DNA of 64,000 nucleotides from Vandiemenella viatica (taxonomy: Eukaryota; Arthropoda; Insecta; Orthoptera; Morabidae): positions 103,945,992 through 104,009,991 of the forward strand of contig JARYHS010009186.1 of NCBI GenBank assembly GCA_031002005.1, given 5' to 3'. Made by a program: the position numbers and the translations under genes. Below, piece after piece: positions 10,681 through 22,340 of the stretch. Every line of letters starts with the position of its first letter. Within the stretch, counting starts at the first letter, position 1. The notes below the pieces were generated by a model. It searched no databases and was not told the origin of the DNA. It saw nothing but the letters and a program-made list of their open reading frames with translations.

Positions 10681-11480
10681 CCAAAAATGAATTCCAGAAA
10701 CACATGGTTTCACAGAAAAATAGATTTTACTGACATCTGCGAAAACAATAATTCTCTTCGCTACATTTGCAGTGTAGTAAACGGTTTGACTAGTTTACGT
10801 TTTATTTAAAAAAAGAGGAATAGAATAAGATGTCACTATAAGTTAGTAATTTCTGCAAGAGTTACCTCTATCTATTTTTAAAACTTGTATATGCTTAAAT
10901 CAACCACGAAAGTATTTCCAGATTTTTTCTGAATTTCTAGAATTTTCAAATTGAGATATTATGATGGCTCCGTAAAAGTGTAATCTTTTGTAAATACAGG
11001 AGGCTGTAGAAACAATTGGTCTCGTGCTTAGTAGAATAATAGCACATCATTAATACGTACGATTAAAACTCAGATCTCCTACCTACAGCGTTAATCAATA
11101 ATTTTTAAAGGGGATGATAAGCTCAATGCTACTTACTACCCAAAAAATTATGTTTCAGTACAATATGTAACAATCAAATTACTGTGAAGTCGTGATACAC
11201 ACCCGCAAGAGCGAGTACGTTGGAAGAATTTTAGATCGTTAAATGAAAGTTGAATGCAATTCTACCACATTTGAGGTAGAGGCACGTAGCTTCGAGGTGC
11301 GTGCACTGATAAAGTAATGATTGTAGCTCATTGCGGGAATTAGTCGTAATCGGAAATCTGCATTCTCCCACCACTAATTTTTAAAAAAAGTTAAGTTTAA
11401 ACACGCGATACACATCCCATTCATCCTAAATGATAAATTACCCATATACTTAAAGAGTCCACTCGTTTTGACATTAATAA
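10681..11480. other. No feature recognised
   Basis: AT-rich sequence upstream of the Penelope fragment. I could not find the N-terminal part of the Penelope RT here. Confidence 0.4.
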
Positions 11481-11483
11481 TAT

Positions 11484-12559
11484 TTGTCGGAAGAATGTAT
11501 CCCCCCGAAAGGATACAAGATTCTGTATTGGTGGAGGTACGTTGATGATATTCTATGCCTCATAAACGAATCAGATGAAGGAATAAATGAATTACGCCAG
11601 GACATAAACAGTATAAACAAAAAAATTACATTCACAATAGAAAAAGAAGACATAGAAAAAAAAATTATTTTGGATCTGACCATTACAAAACATGAACACA
11701 AACACTCATTCCAAGTATACAGAAAACCAACAGCAACAGACCAGATAAAACATTCCACATCAAATCACCCACACAATCACAAACAAGCTGCAATACGTTT
11801 CATGATAAACAGATTAAACAGAATCCCACAAACAAAGAACAACTACCAAGTAGAACTCAACACAATAAAGGAAATAGCAACAAAAAACGGATATGAACCA
11901 CACACAGTTGACACAATAAACTGGAAAATAATTAACCAAATGAAAAAAGAACAAATAATAAACAGCACAACCAAACTGCAACTACACAGATCCCACCAGA
12001 AAAACACATCTGCAACACACACAGTTCAAACAAACACACAAAGCACACAGGACAATGAAAACAAAAGGAAATGGTATGCAATGACATATTCTAACAAATA
12101 CACTCACCGAATCGCAAACATTTTCAAAAAAAAAGGCATCAACATTGCACTGCGAACTGACAACTCACTGCAAAGACAAATTAGACCCCATTCAGACACA
12201 AAAAATACCACAATTCAGGCATTTACCAACTCACCAGTCAAAAATGTGAAGCAATATACAGAGGGCAAACACGAAGACAGTTCCAAATCAGATACAAAGA
12301 ACTCATGAGCACATTAAAATACAGTAACCATTCCACATTTGCCGAACACCTCATAGAAAATGACCATTCACAAACAAACATAAACACAGATATGCAAATT
12401 CTCACTATAAACAACCACAACACACTCACTATACAGGAAAACTTATATATTCAAAAAGGAAAAAATGAAGGCAAACACGTACTAAACGACCAAGTAAACC
12501 TCACAAATAAAACGTTATTCCATCTAATATACAAAAACTTGACAGACAAAACAAAATAA
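11484..12559 (+). pseudogene. Penelope-like element: RT C-terminal half and GIY-YIG endonuclease
   Basis: The first frame (11484-12308) opens just upstream of WWRYVDDILCL, with the catalytic YVDD of RT motif C intact. It continues with VYRKPTATDQIKHSTSNHP and AAIRFMINRLNRIP, which are hallmarks of Penelope-like elements. Near 12240 the frame shifts: the alternative frame reads KCEAIYRGQTRRQFQIRYKE, matching the GIY-YIG core, and joins the second frame (12305-12559) with STFAEHLIENDHSQTN and LYIQKGKN. No ATG starts the first frame and stop codons lie just upstream, so the N-terminal RT motifs are lost. The A-rich plus strand (lysine, asparagine, threonine codons) stands out from its neighbours. 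The element is dead. Confidence 0.9.
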
Positions 12560-12685
12560 ACACAAACTGTATTAAAAAAAAAACACACATATATACATCA
12601 CACATAAATACAAAACACACTAAAAACGTCATCACGCACTTTTCAAAACTCGCGCTATCGGCATGAGACATGTCATATACAAACA

Positions 12686-12775
12686 AGATGGTTTCCCTCA
12701 GTCCCTCCAGGTGAATGCTGGGATGGTTCCCTACAAGGCCACTGCCGACTTCCATCCCCTTTCCCTCCCCGTAGG
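12686..12775 (+). mobile_element. SINE 3' fragment (family B-like)
   Basis: The segment CCAGGTGAATGCTGGGATGG with GGCCACTGCCGACTTCC corresponds to the body of the family B SINEs (CCAGGCAAATGCCGGGATGC then GGCCGAATTCC). The tRNA-like head is absent and the 3' tail differs, so it is a fragment or a related subfamily. It sits just downstream of the Penelope 3' end. Confidence 0.6.
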
Positions 12776-12869
12776 TTAGTTAGGCTGAAAAGAGTCTCCG
12801 TGACTCTCCAGCAGCCCGCCTCCGGGCCTTCAACTGGGATGGTATTTTTTATTTTTTTGTTTATTATAA

Positions 12870-13614
12870 AAAAACCGTTAGCGATTTCGAAAAACCACTG
12901 AAAACCGAAATCTTGATGGGTCTTTCTGAATGTCACAACAGTGCATTACACCTCGCCTACCAGGCTCAGTCTGGAAGATATAACACACTGTTAGTGGGAT
13001 TCCATTAATTACGTGAGGTGTTTTCCCTTAAATCAAAAGACAGTAGGAATCTTAATAATTTAGGTATAAAAAATAGATGTCAGTAACTCGACGCATCAGT
13101 TGCTTTTAAGAATATAACTACGAGTGGCAGATTATGTTTCATTAACCTTCATTCACGGTAAAACAACCGAACGAATTTTTATAACGTTTCAAAAGTTTCT
13201 ATTCGTCTGCTGGTTTGTTTCGTCGAAACTGACGCTTGCCAAAATTGCAGGTCGTATTTTGGTGGCGTTTGAATCAGTATAGAGCTCGTGGTCCTAGGAA
13301 TTAGACAGGATATATTTAATTCTCATGTGACGTTCATAAACTGAGAAATTAACTTAAAAGTATCCGCAAGTTAATATCCATTGAAAGATAATTTGTTTTC
13401 TTGCATTCGAAATGTTCCGGGGATACATAACAATGTCATTATTCGGAATTGAAACAGATATTAATCCACTGTCGCTAAACCTACATGATCTCTTATTCTA
13501 TATATGACTTTCTTTTCTGAAAATATTACATGTTAAAAGACCTCAAGCTGAGATCCATCTCTGGCATCGCTTGTTATGTAATGTGAAGTACGCAAGAATA
13601 CTTCCGCATTTCGA
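12870..13614. other. No feature recognised
   Basis: AT-rich sequence. The only notable item is the 16-mer at 13002-13017 shared with 10072-10087. Confidence 0.4.
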
Positions 13615-13624
13615 ATTCCACGAT

Positions 13625-13879
13625 TATTATTATTGTTATTATTTTTTAAATGGCTTTCGGCAACTTAGCCATTCAGCCAGCTCAATGTGTTTATTATATC
13701 GCATCAAGTGATTTGTTTCTTCAGTACGCTTATGATTCCTAAGTATAGACACCACAGGACGGACAGGACATTCACACGGACTCACAACACTTAAACATCC
13801 ATGCCCGCGGCCGGATTCGAACCGGCGACCTTCGGCACGCAGAGCCAGTGCTCTAGCCCCTACGCTACCGAGGCCGGCG
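13625..13879 (-). mobile_element. tRNA-derived SINE, copy 2 of family A, full-length
   Basis: On the minus strand the head begins with CGGCCTCGGTAGCGTAGGGG (A box) and has the B box GGTTCGAATCC at about 13811-13821. The body GTGTCTATACTTAGGAATCA and a (TAA)n-like tail follow. A perfect 10-bp duplication, ATTCCACGAT, flanks it at 13615-13624 and 13880-13889. It is the intact reference for the copy at 866-1022. The head keeps a tRNA-like layout, but the body and duplication show it is a SINE and not a tRNA gene. Confidence 0.92.
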
Positions 13880-13889
13880 ATTCCACGAT

Positions 13890-16379
13890 AAACTGTAGGG
13901 CCGTTCTAGGGTTAACAAACCTAGTTTTGACACGAGTACGTTTACAACCAAAGGCAAACGAAGACTTAACGTGGTACGTAATAGTTGACCCAGATGAACA
14001 TAAGTCTAGAAGGCGATTTTTCGTGACAAAACTTTTTCCTATCATACGTAACCAAAATCTATAAATAAGGTGCTGTTTTGAAGAAAAAGTTCTCCGCTTC
14101 TGATAAATTGTTAATTTAGTTTCGCATACTGTATTGTTCGATGTTCCGACGATAAAAAAATTTCCCTCCATGTATCTACACGGCACGGCTAAGATGACGT
14201 CTTTCCCATGACAACTCGATTGAACATTTTGACACTACTACACTAAACACATTCAACAAACTTACAAATATTTCGGCAATAAAATGTACGCCTTTTCTGT
14301 GAAATGCGAAATTTTTCTGAGGGCCCACAAGTTAAGTTAAAGTCAAATTGCTAGACTGAGTAACTTAGAGCTCACAATCCTTTGTAAAATAAAGGGGGAG
14401 AAAAACAAAAAACATGTTACGGGCAGCAGTTATCAGATAGTAAAACAAAAATATTTCAAGAAGGAATATTCCGTATAATGTAAAAGATACTGATCAGTCT
14501 GAATTTTCAAGACCTTAAATTAAGTTTCATGAAATTTTTACCTTCGTGTTAAGTTTTCAGCGACAAAAACAATGTGCGTACAACCAAGGAACTACTAAGC
14601 TCATGGAAATTTTCTTATTGTATCATGCATGGGAGTGTCACAGTTTTAATGACTAGTGTCATTTTAATGGAGAAAAATACTAACTGTTACTAGGGTTATT
14701 GAGGATATGGTTAGTTAATTTTATGCATTAAATTTAAATGGGATCTCAGGTATGAATACAACGAGGTAAATAAGAAAAGTAAACAAGTCTGTTTATTTAA
14801 AAAAAAAATTAAGTGACTTAGAACTTCGATGATAAATATTATCGTTGTAAAAGGAAATATTTGTCATCCATTTGTAATGTTAGTCGTAAAACGTTGGTGC
14901 AGTCGCAGTGACCACTCAAATGTTATTTACTCGTATGCTACACAGTTAGCTGCTAGGAAATGTTGACAACTGTCTGTTTGTGGTGATTCTTGTATGTTAA
15001 CATAAAACAAATGCACGGCAACAGCAGGCTGTTTGCAAAACGTCAAAGTGATGGCGCGTTAAATTATTATATGGAGTACAGTAAGGGCGTTTAGGGTTCG
15101 CCACAAAGTGAAGTTCGCACAATGGCAGAATAAAGCCGTCATCACGCTGCATGAGAACAATGGTTGAAGTTCATTGTGTTCAGGCGGATTTGTGTTCAGT
15201 AATGACGTCAACAGCGTTCGGCGCTAGAGTGAAATCTGAACTGCAAATGTGAATTCGCTCATTTGCTGATGATTTTTGTTTCCTCTCTCTGTAAATATAG
15301 TATGAAGCATTTAAACGACATCAAATACCACTTCATGAATATTCATAAGACGAAATTAAACGCAATGCGTATGCCGAAGCGATAACTACATAAACACCTC
15401 TCGCATAAAGCAAAGTTCATTAATTACGCAATCACAGAAATAACAAGTGTCTTAGAGTATTATTACTGACAATAAACGTTTTAATCACGAAGACTCCTTT
15501 GTTTTTTATTCATTTTTTTCTAAAGTTGTAAAAAGTTTCGTAAAAAAACAGTGAAACTTTTCATTCGGTACGATATTTATCAAGAAATCATGAATATGCT
15601 GCCATAAACAGCAATACGAAGATTGTTAATGACATTTTTAATTACGATCACAATTAACGTATAACAAAAATATGAATTACTGTACGTTAAGTTTGTATAA
15701 GACAAAATATTTAACAGGTCACCTAGGAATTATCAGAGAATTGTGTAAAGAGCATCTTTAGTTTAAGTAGGCGAATGGCAGTGAGATGAACTAACTAATG
15801 CAAGTAACTTCATTCAACTCAGAATAACGGTTAAAATGATATACTTGTTTCCAGGATATATTTATTAGTAGGTTTGAAACGGAAATTTTAGTACTTCCTT
15901 ATTTTTAATAAATTCAGATTTAATAATAACTTATCTACAGTTTAGAACTCAAAGTTTGAGATTATAGACGAATATTTTTTCGACAAAATACCAATCGTCA
16001 TTCTACAGTGAATTATTAAAAGCACTTATTCGTAGAGTGCATTATATGAAAACAGTAGAGCTAGTTTGTAATGTGTTGTATCAATTGCTCTTCAATATTC
16101 TAATAAATTATTTTGTTGTTGCTTTTAAAATTTGTTAGGTTGCTTTTGGGCGATATAACACTGTATACCTGGATCATGTGTAGTTAGATGGGCCTCTAGG
16201 AATTGCATGTGGTTTGGTAAGTAAACTTAGGATGAAAATAACTGTCAAAAAGTTTCAGCTTAGTAGGTAAAAATGTAGATAATAAAGTTTTTGTATGATT
16301 ATATTCTGAAAGGGGTTTTCCTTGTAGAAGCCTAAGTACGTACCAATCAATAATAAATCAACTGTTCAGATACTATGGA
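13890..16379. other. Long AT-rich stretch, nothing recognised
   Basis: About 2.5 kb without a convincing gene or repeat. Frames at 13801-14186 overlap the SINE and have no domain. A more mixed-composition patch lies at about 15000-15270 but I cannot identify it. Confidence 0.4.
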
Positions 16380-16600
16380 AACATGGCGGGTTATGAGGGG
16401 ATATAAAAGAGCAGTAAGAAAAATTTGGCAACGAAATCTCGAAGTCTTGCTTGAATAAGGTACTCAGATAATTGTTATCAAATATGGGAATCTGATGTGT
16501 GCGAAAAAAGGGCAGCTAGATTTGTCTGTGAAAATAAGTAAAGAACACACTACTCAGCAAGTGATATAGTAAATGATTAATCTGCAGAATGGTAAAGACA
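16380..16600 (+). pseudogene. Possible LINE RT tail remnant
   Basis: One frame gives RGYKRAVRKIWQRNLEVLLE and, after a shift, QIWESDVCEKRAARFVCENK. The VWD...RRAARFV..NY pattern is typical of the C-terminal domain of CR1/Jockey-like RT proteins and also occurs in the LINE at 4873-6280. Stops interrupt the rest and no catalytic motif is present. I call it a remnant on motif resemblance alone. Confidence 0.45.
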
Positions 16601-17566
16601 ATGGTTCATATGAATAAGGCATACACTGATGACAACATATGAATGTTTGAAGGATAAAGAATTAGATGCAGATTTTGGAAGGAAAGAGAGGGCCATGACA
16701 GTAAAATGTCCCCTAATTTCAAGTGTAAGTGAATGACAAAATTTTCATTTGTTTTGCTGACTTCTTTTATAAGACTAAATACGTATAAATTTTTGCATTC
16801 CGTATGTAAAAGAAGGCTGTCCATTTATTTACGAATCGGTATTAAATTTTTATCATTAAAAACTAAAGGAGAAAATTATATTATAAGTATAGTAAGTACA
16901 CAATATTAACCAGTACATATACAATTAACGTATGAGGATCAATAATATTGATAAGATTAATAATTTCTTGGGGATATTCGTATTATTTTTGATGTTTGTT
17001 GATCGTTTCGGTTACTGTAAATATTATGTTTTCCCACCCATAATACAGTAAGCACAATCCATTACGTTCAACTACATTTGCGTCAAGACGTACTTTTAAC
17101 TGTTTCAAGAAATTCAGTTTTGTGTCTTTACATACAATCAATAACTAATACAATAATTCATTCACATACAAACACTCATTTAATTGTAACTTTTGTTTTA
17201 GAACCTTGTAAAGTTTTACTTTATACCAAACATACTAGTTTAGCAAGCAGGTTGGAAGCAGTATAGCATATTATTGTGTGTTGAAATACTCGCTGCATTA
17301 TATTGAAAACAATTAAGCACAATAGTTTAATTTAATGGAATTTCGATTGTGCATATGCACCTCTATCAATTGCCCTCCCATTTCGTGATTTATTTAGTTT
17401 CAATTTTAAATTCTTTGAGGGATATTTCAAAACCCACTTACTTTTCTGCTCTAGACATTTTAATTCCATATTCTTTCAGTATACCAGGTCAATTCTTCAG
17501 CATTTCCCCTTTATAGTTATTTGACAAATTTTTTTTGCAAAGAATTAGGCAATAAGAGCCAATTTA
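16601..17566. other. No feature recognised
   Basis: AT-rich sequence without recognisable repeats or frames. Confidence 0.4.
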
Positions 17567-17815
17567 TCAGTCTGACGTTGCAACCCCTCTGTCATGGATA
17601 CATTCACTGATTCGGTAGGGAAGCGTATCATACAGCCGTTGTATCCTCTTCTGCGGCAAGCTGGCTGACAACTGTTGTAAGTGGTCATTGATATCCTGCA
17701 TGCTGGCACTGGGACGGAACTGACGGCCGACCTGGTACCACACATGTTCTATAGGGGACAGATCTGGAAATCTTGCTGGCCATGGGAGTACCTCTACATC
17801 ACGCAGATAGTTTTC
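17567..17815 (-). pseudogene. Tc1-like transposase C-terminal fragment
   Basis: An uninterrupted 82-codon minus-strand frame runs from 17815 to a TGA at 17567-17569. It contains WPARFPDLSPIEHVW, the region around the last catalytic acidic residue of Tc1 transposases, with the Glu of SPIEH present. It then reads LPQKRIQRLYDTLPYRISEC, a typical Tc1 C-terminus. The catalytic core with the two Asp residues is missing because the fragment starts just upstream of this motif. No terminal repeat was found nearby. An undamaged frame in an isolated fragment suggests the truncation is recent or the copy is young. Confidence 0.85.
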
Positions 17816-17819
17816 TAAT

Positions 17820-18295
17820 CACGGAAAAAACATCATATACTTTATCAATCCGGGATGTTTCATTTCGTTTCTTTTTATACTGGATCCCTTTAAAAAAAAA
17901 AAACTGCCGTTGTACAATAAATCAAAATACAGATTTTAAAATAAGAGCTAAACCTCTCTCTTATGTTCACAAAAACAAATAAATGGTTATATATCGTTTC
18001 GTAAGCTAACAGAATCTAACCTGTTTTTATGTCCACTCAAGCTAACAAATATTATCCAATGTTGTAAACAAACATTATCCAACGAGTTTTTAACGTTGCG
18101 TTATTCCTTTATGCCATAATTTTATTCCAGTGTGAGCCTTGTTACTTCCACTTCTCGTGTTCTTTAGGGTAGCGCAAGAATACAGTTTCAGCTTTCTTCA
18201 CGATTTAAAACAATTAAAGTAATAACATCAAAAGAGTTTTGCAGAAGAACCAAAAAACAACGATCGCAGTTACAGTATGAGTAGCTTGAGATTAT
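17820..18295. other. No feature recognised
   Basis: AT-rich gap between the transposase fragment and the SINE copy. Confidence 0.4.
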
Positions 18296-18460
18296 AGTTT
18301 GGCTTTGCATTCAGGAGGACGTAGGCTCGAATACCAGAGCGACCATCTAACGGTTTTACATGGATTCCGGAAAATACCCCTGGCGAATACCTGGATGACC
18401 AAATTCCTTCCCGCTCTTTGCCCCCTATTCTTTCTCGCCTCTATTGCCATTGGGTAAAAC
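18296..18460 (+). mobile_element. SINE copy (family B), diverged
   Basis: GCTTTGCATTCAGGAGGACG followed by a weak B box GGCTCGAATACC matches the head of the family B SINE. The body has CTGGCGAATACCTGGATGAC and CAAATTCCTTCCCGCTCTTT. The first part of the head and the 3' tail are too diverged to place. No duplication is visible. Confidence 0.7.
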
Positions 18461-20080
18461 CATGATGGCAGTAACTTTTCACAGATTAATCTGCATTACG
18501 CTTTTCTTAAACTACAGCGATAGTATATAGTATTCTGAAAATAGGATTTCCGTAAAAAGAAGTCACAAAATTAAAAAAAAAAATAGTATTGGTTGGTTTG
18601 AAATAGAAATATAACAAATTTTATTCTGTTGCAGTATCGGTCACCAGGGACAGTTATTTATCATACTTCCAGAACATTGCAAACATATGCTTTTTTTCTG
18701 CAGCGATAGCCAATAATTTTATGGAATCTGCATCAAAATTAATTACAACTGGATTTCAACTCATTACGTCACAAAGCGCCACTCCCATCCATAAAATGTA
18801 ACATACTTTTCCGTGCAGAAAATAATGAAGCTTTTGCGAGCAGTGACCAACGTGCATTTCCATGTGATTACAACTCGGGTGATAGATTGCTGCTGTACCC
18901 CGTTAATTTGACCACAACGTTGTCCACTGAAATGTCCGAATGTTCTCAGTGGCTACTTAATGTATTTGTTGGGGCACTTGATTTTAGTTTGTTAGAAGAA
19001 TTAGAAGGTAGTGATATTATAAACCTGAAGAATCTTAAGTTCAATAAAGTCATAATTGCTGTTCAAACATATTCGTACTCTTAAAAAGATAAGTCAGGCA
19101 TTTGATTATAAAATGTACGATAGAAAAAGGATACGCAAACATTATTAAGAATATATATGAAGTGAATTCACACTAAAAAAGTTAAACCACGCGGAGACAG
19201 GGACCTGGAAGTGACAAAATACACAACCTGCGTGTGAAAGAAGCGTTTAAGAAAAGTTGTTATGAGGTGAAAAGAATTACAGTGAAACGTGATCACATTT
19301 TCTTTAAAGATGTAGATAAATTTACAGAAAATAAATTGAAATTATGGTTAGAGGGACGCAAAATTTGAATGGAATCAAGGAAATTAAATAGGAGAAGTAT
19401 TTTAGAATGGATATACAAACTAGGGGAATTTCATAGTGATGTCAAGCAATAGCACAAACGTCACAACTGTAAGGTTCTAGTGGGGCTGCCAGAAAAACAG
19501 GAGGACACTTGAGCAGAGCTGGAATTACATAAGGTCAGTTTGTAAGCACACACTCATCCACATACGTCCACTAGCCTTGACCAAAAGCAACTTGACAGTA
19601 GGATTTTGGTGCTTAGGCCGTGATTTGATCGGAACGATGAATATATACGTATCCTCTCAGTTTTAATCATACTTTAAGAAGTTAAAAAACTTAAAGCAAT
19701 CTAACACTGTTTTACAAACGGACAAAATTGAAAATAAATACGAAATCCATACAACGTTTCTGGATGTATAGGAAATAGTTACCAAAAAGAACGACTGAAA
19801 ATATACTATATTTAGGAAAAACACAACTAAAATGAAGAAACAAATGCTATTCGTTTTTTAATCCATTCTCTGCAAGAAAAAATAGTTTTCTTCGACATTG
19901 TGTAAATACATAAATAAAATATGGAATAATCGTGATTAATTATGGAAGACCAAAACGTTTCGGATCTTTTACGCACATCAAGGTTTCTCATTAATTCTAA
20001 TATTTTGCTCAAAATCCGTACTTATAACATGGGAAATTTCTTCAATATTGTGAGAATTAAGTTTTTCCCGGCGTATGGAT
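18461..20080. other. No feature recognised
   Basis: Unidentified sequence with several short frames and no domain. Confidence 0.4.
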
Positions 20081-20305
20081 GAAACGAATTATTCCTGAGT
20101 TTTCTGCCGGATATTTATTTTTTCAACAATGTTTCGGCAGCAACCTCCGCTTCCTTCATCAGGTGAGCCGCCATACCACAGTGAGCTGTCATTTACAGTC
20201 TGCTAGCTTCGATATAACAGTTCATCTGATGAAGGCAGCGGAGGTTGCTGCTGAAACGTTATAAAAAAGAAATTATGCGACAGAAAACCCGTGAAGAATT
20301 CGTCT
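20081..20305. mobile_element. Foldback (palindromic) element, about 80-bp arms
   Basis: The left arm (20081-20162) carries GGCAGCAACCTCCGCTTCCT and ends CCTTCATCAG. The right arm (20226-20305) begins CTGATGAAGGCAGCGGAGGT and mirrors it. The 63-bp loop includes TCGATATAACAG. Immediately beyond the right arm CTTCAATATTCTCGA occurs, and the same 15-mer reappears near 61751, so the family is repeated. I cannot define a target-site duplication. Confidence 0.75.
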
Positions 20306-21310
20306 CTTCAATATTCTCGATTCTTACGATTTTAATATAAATATTTATTATAAATTGCTGCAGCAATTTCGTAAATTTACTGTAGCTATATTTTTTGACA
20401 TATTGTCATAAAACTTTACAGACATACAAAAGAACTCAAAAAGCTTTTTGACATAAGTTCCCTATATGTGTCCTCTTACGGATTCTGCATATATCAAGTT
20501 GATATTCAAGCTCTTGCCACACTTGCTGCATCATCTCCATAACAATCCTATGGAAAGCGATGCTGAAGCCAGTGCAGTAATTTTTTACTGCCTGGCGTTG
20601 TGTGTGGTCAGTGTTCTATCTCCTTTAAAAAAAATAATAATAAAAAAAGATTGAAGAACATACATCACGCCAATATGAATAAATATATAATTATCAACTT
20701 ATTTTAATTTTATGTGCTATGTATAATTATGATAAAAGTGTCATTTTTAATCATCCTTGGTAGCAAAAAGAATAGCGTAACCATAGGGGATGCCATTACA
20801 AAGAGAATATGTTGTAACAAGAGAAACATTGGAAGGAAAAAACATTGATGCGATGAGGCATGTTTTAGAGGCGGGACTGGAATTGCAAAAGAATTACAGA
20901 CAAGTGAACGTTCAGTTATGAGAATAATAATTGTTTTGAGAAATAAATTGAGTGCAGTATAACTGTTTAAGATCTTATTAAATAAATGTGAAGCTTAGTG
21001 AAAATCGAAGTCATTAATGTTTGTGAGCGAATAGTTTAATTTATCCTAGCATAAGAGAGAAAGTTGGAGTGTGCTTATTTCCTAACACTAAAGGCAAATA
21101 TTATTAGTAGAAAATACGACTGAAGAGGTCAATTAAGAAGTTGCATTAAGAACGATTCAGAATATTCACTTTGGTAAAAGGATTCAACCAAAACGAAAAG
21201 AGATAATGTGACATAATCGTAAATGTAGCGACACACGGTGTATAGTTATAATGTATGTGTAGTGTATTAAGGAGACAACGTTCAAAAGCCTCAATAAAAG
21301 CAATGAAACG
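20306..21310. other. No feature recognised
   Basis: AT-rich sequence with short frames only. Confidence 0.4.
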
Positions 21311-21430
21311 AGAGTAGCTACGTTAGACCTACCAGAACTACGAGCTGGTATCAACAGTACTTATCGACAGATTGTCAGGGACATGCTGCGCCTAGCGTGG
21401 CAAGAACTTCAATATCGTCTATATATCTGA
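21311..21430 (+). pseudogene. Mariner-like transposase tail remnant
   Basis: A 39-codon open stretch ends at TGA 21428-21430. It reads ATLDLPELRAGINSTYRQIV then DMLRLAWQELQYRLYI. This resembles the C-terminal pattern LxELRxRI...DMLxRVWxELxYRLDV seen at the end of IS630/mariner-like transposases in insects. Nothing upstream of it is readable and terminal repeats were not found. The assignment rests on this short tail. Confidence 0.5.
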
Positions 21431-21599
21431 AAAGTTAGTTAGAGCACTTGTAACATGTGAGAAATTTTTTAAAAAAATTGACGTTACGTTTTGTGACAAT
21501 ATATCACACTTACCGCTAATTGTGAAATTGATTCAATCAGTTATAATAACCCTGTACTTGGTGTACAGTGCGTGGTTGAAAGGTAAAAATAAAACTTTA

Positions 21600-22340
21600 G
21601 TCCGTAGTGGATAGCAGTGAGAGGGACTCAGCAGTCTGGAGTGCTGTTGTTCGCCGAGGTGCCGCAGAGCTCTTTGGCCGGGCCGCCAAGCGCCCTAGTC
21701 GCTACCGCCGGCTGAGCCCGCCGACAGATTTAAAGCGGGCCAAACACTGTGCGTGTTGCGGGCGGGTCGCGCGCTGCCTCGCAGGGGACTGCCGCCGCGG
21801 TCGCCTTTTTCCCCATTTTGTTTCGCGTTTCCCCGACCTCCTCCTTTTTTCCCCTTGCGCGCCGGAGGTTTAACGCGCGTTTTATGCGTGCAGGTGGAGT
21901 GCGCGCCCCGGCGGGTCCCCGAGCGCACTGTTTCAAGTTTACTGGCGCATAAACCGCTCTTGCCCTGGTGGCCGTATTTACATTATACTGCGGGACTGCC
22001 GCCGCCAGTTATGCGGGCAATAACTGCGCTTTATGACCAAGATGAAATTTGCCTTCGTTTATCCGAGAGCTTAATTTCGCTTTTGTGCCACGATGCCCGC
22101 TGAGTAGCCCGGTTCGGGTTTTACTTTCTACTCTTTAAGTGCTCTTACGTCCAAACTTGAGTTGCTTTTCTCGAACGCCGATCGTTGCTCCGCGCGGGAT
22201 TTCAATCTCTGCCCGTCAGGAGAGCTGAGAGTGGGGTTGGAAATAGCAATGGCACGGCCCCAGATCGTAAAGTGGATGGTGAATAAACCAGCATCTCACA
22301 CCGGACGTATCGTGAAGTTAAAGGGCAAAGTTTATGAGCC
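21600..22340. other. Large GC-rich island, candidate regulatory element
   Basis: The part up to about 21960 is strongly GC- and CpG-rich (GGGCGGGTCGCGCGCTGCCT); the rest is intermediate. Within it are AT-rich words: GCGCGTTTTATGCGTGC, GGCGCATAAACCG, GCTTTATGACCAAG and CGTTTATCCGAGAG. Overlapping frames on both strands are proline/arginine-rich by composition and show no domain. The combination of CpG density and TTTAT-type homeodomain words fits a promoter or developmental enhancer better than an exon, but no transcription evidence can be drawn from sequence alone. Confidence 0.5.

Noticed and set aside
13801..13879. tRNA gene on the minus strand
   Set aside because: The tRNA-like head is followed by a conserved body and bounded by a 10-bp duplication, so it is a SINE.
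13860..14186. Minus-strand frame of 108 codons
   Set aside because: Overlaps the SINE head and has no domain or homologue I recognise.
21607..22103. Several overlapping arginine/proline-rich frames in the GC island
   Set aside because: Open frames occur on both strands in several phases at once, as expected from GC-rich composition; none has a domain or plausible start context.
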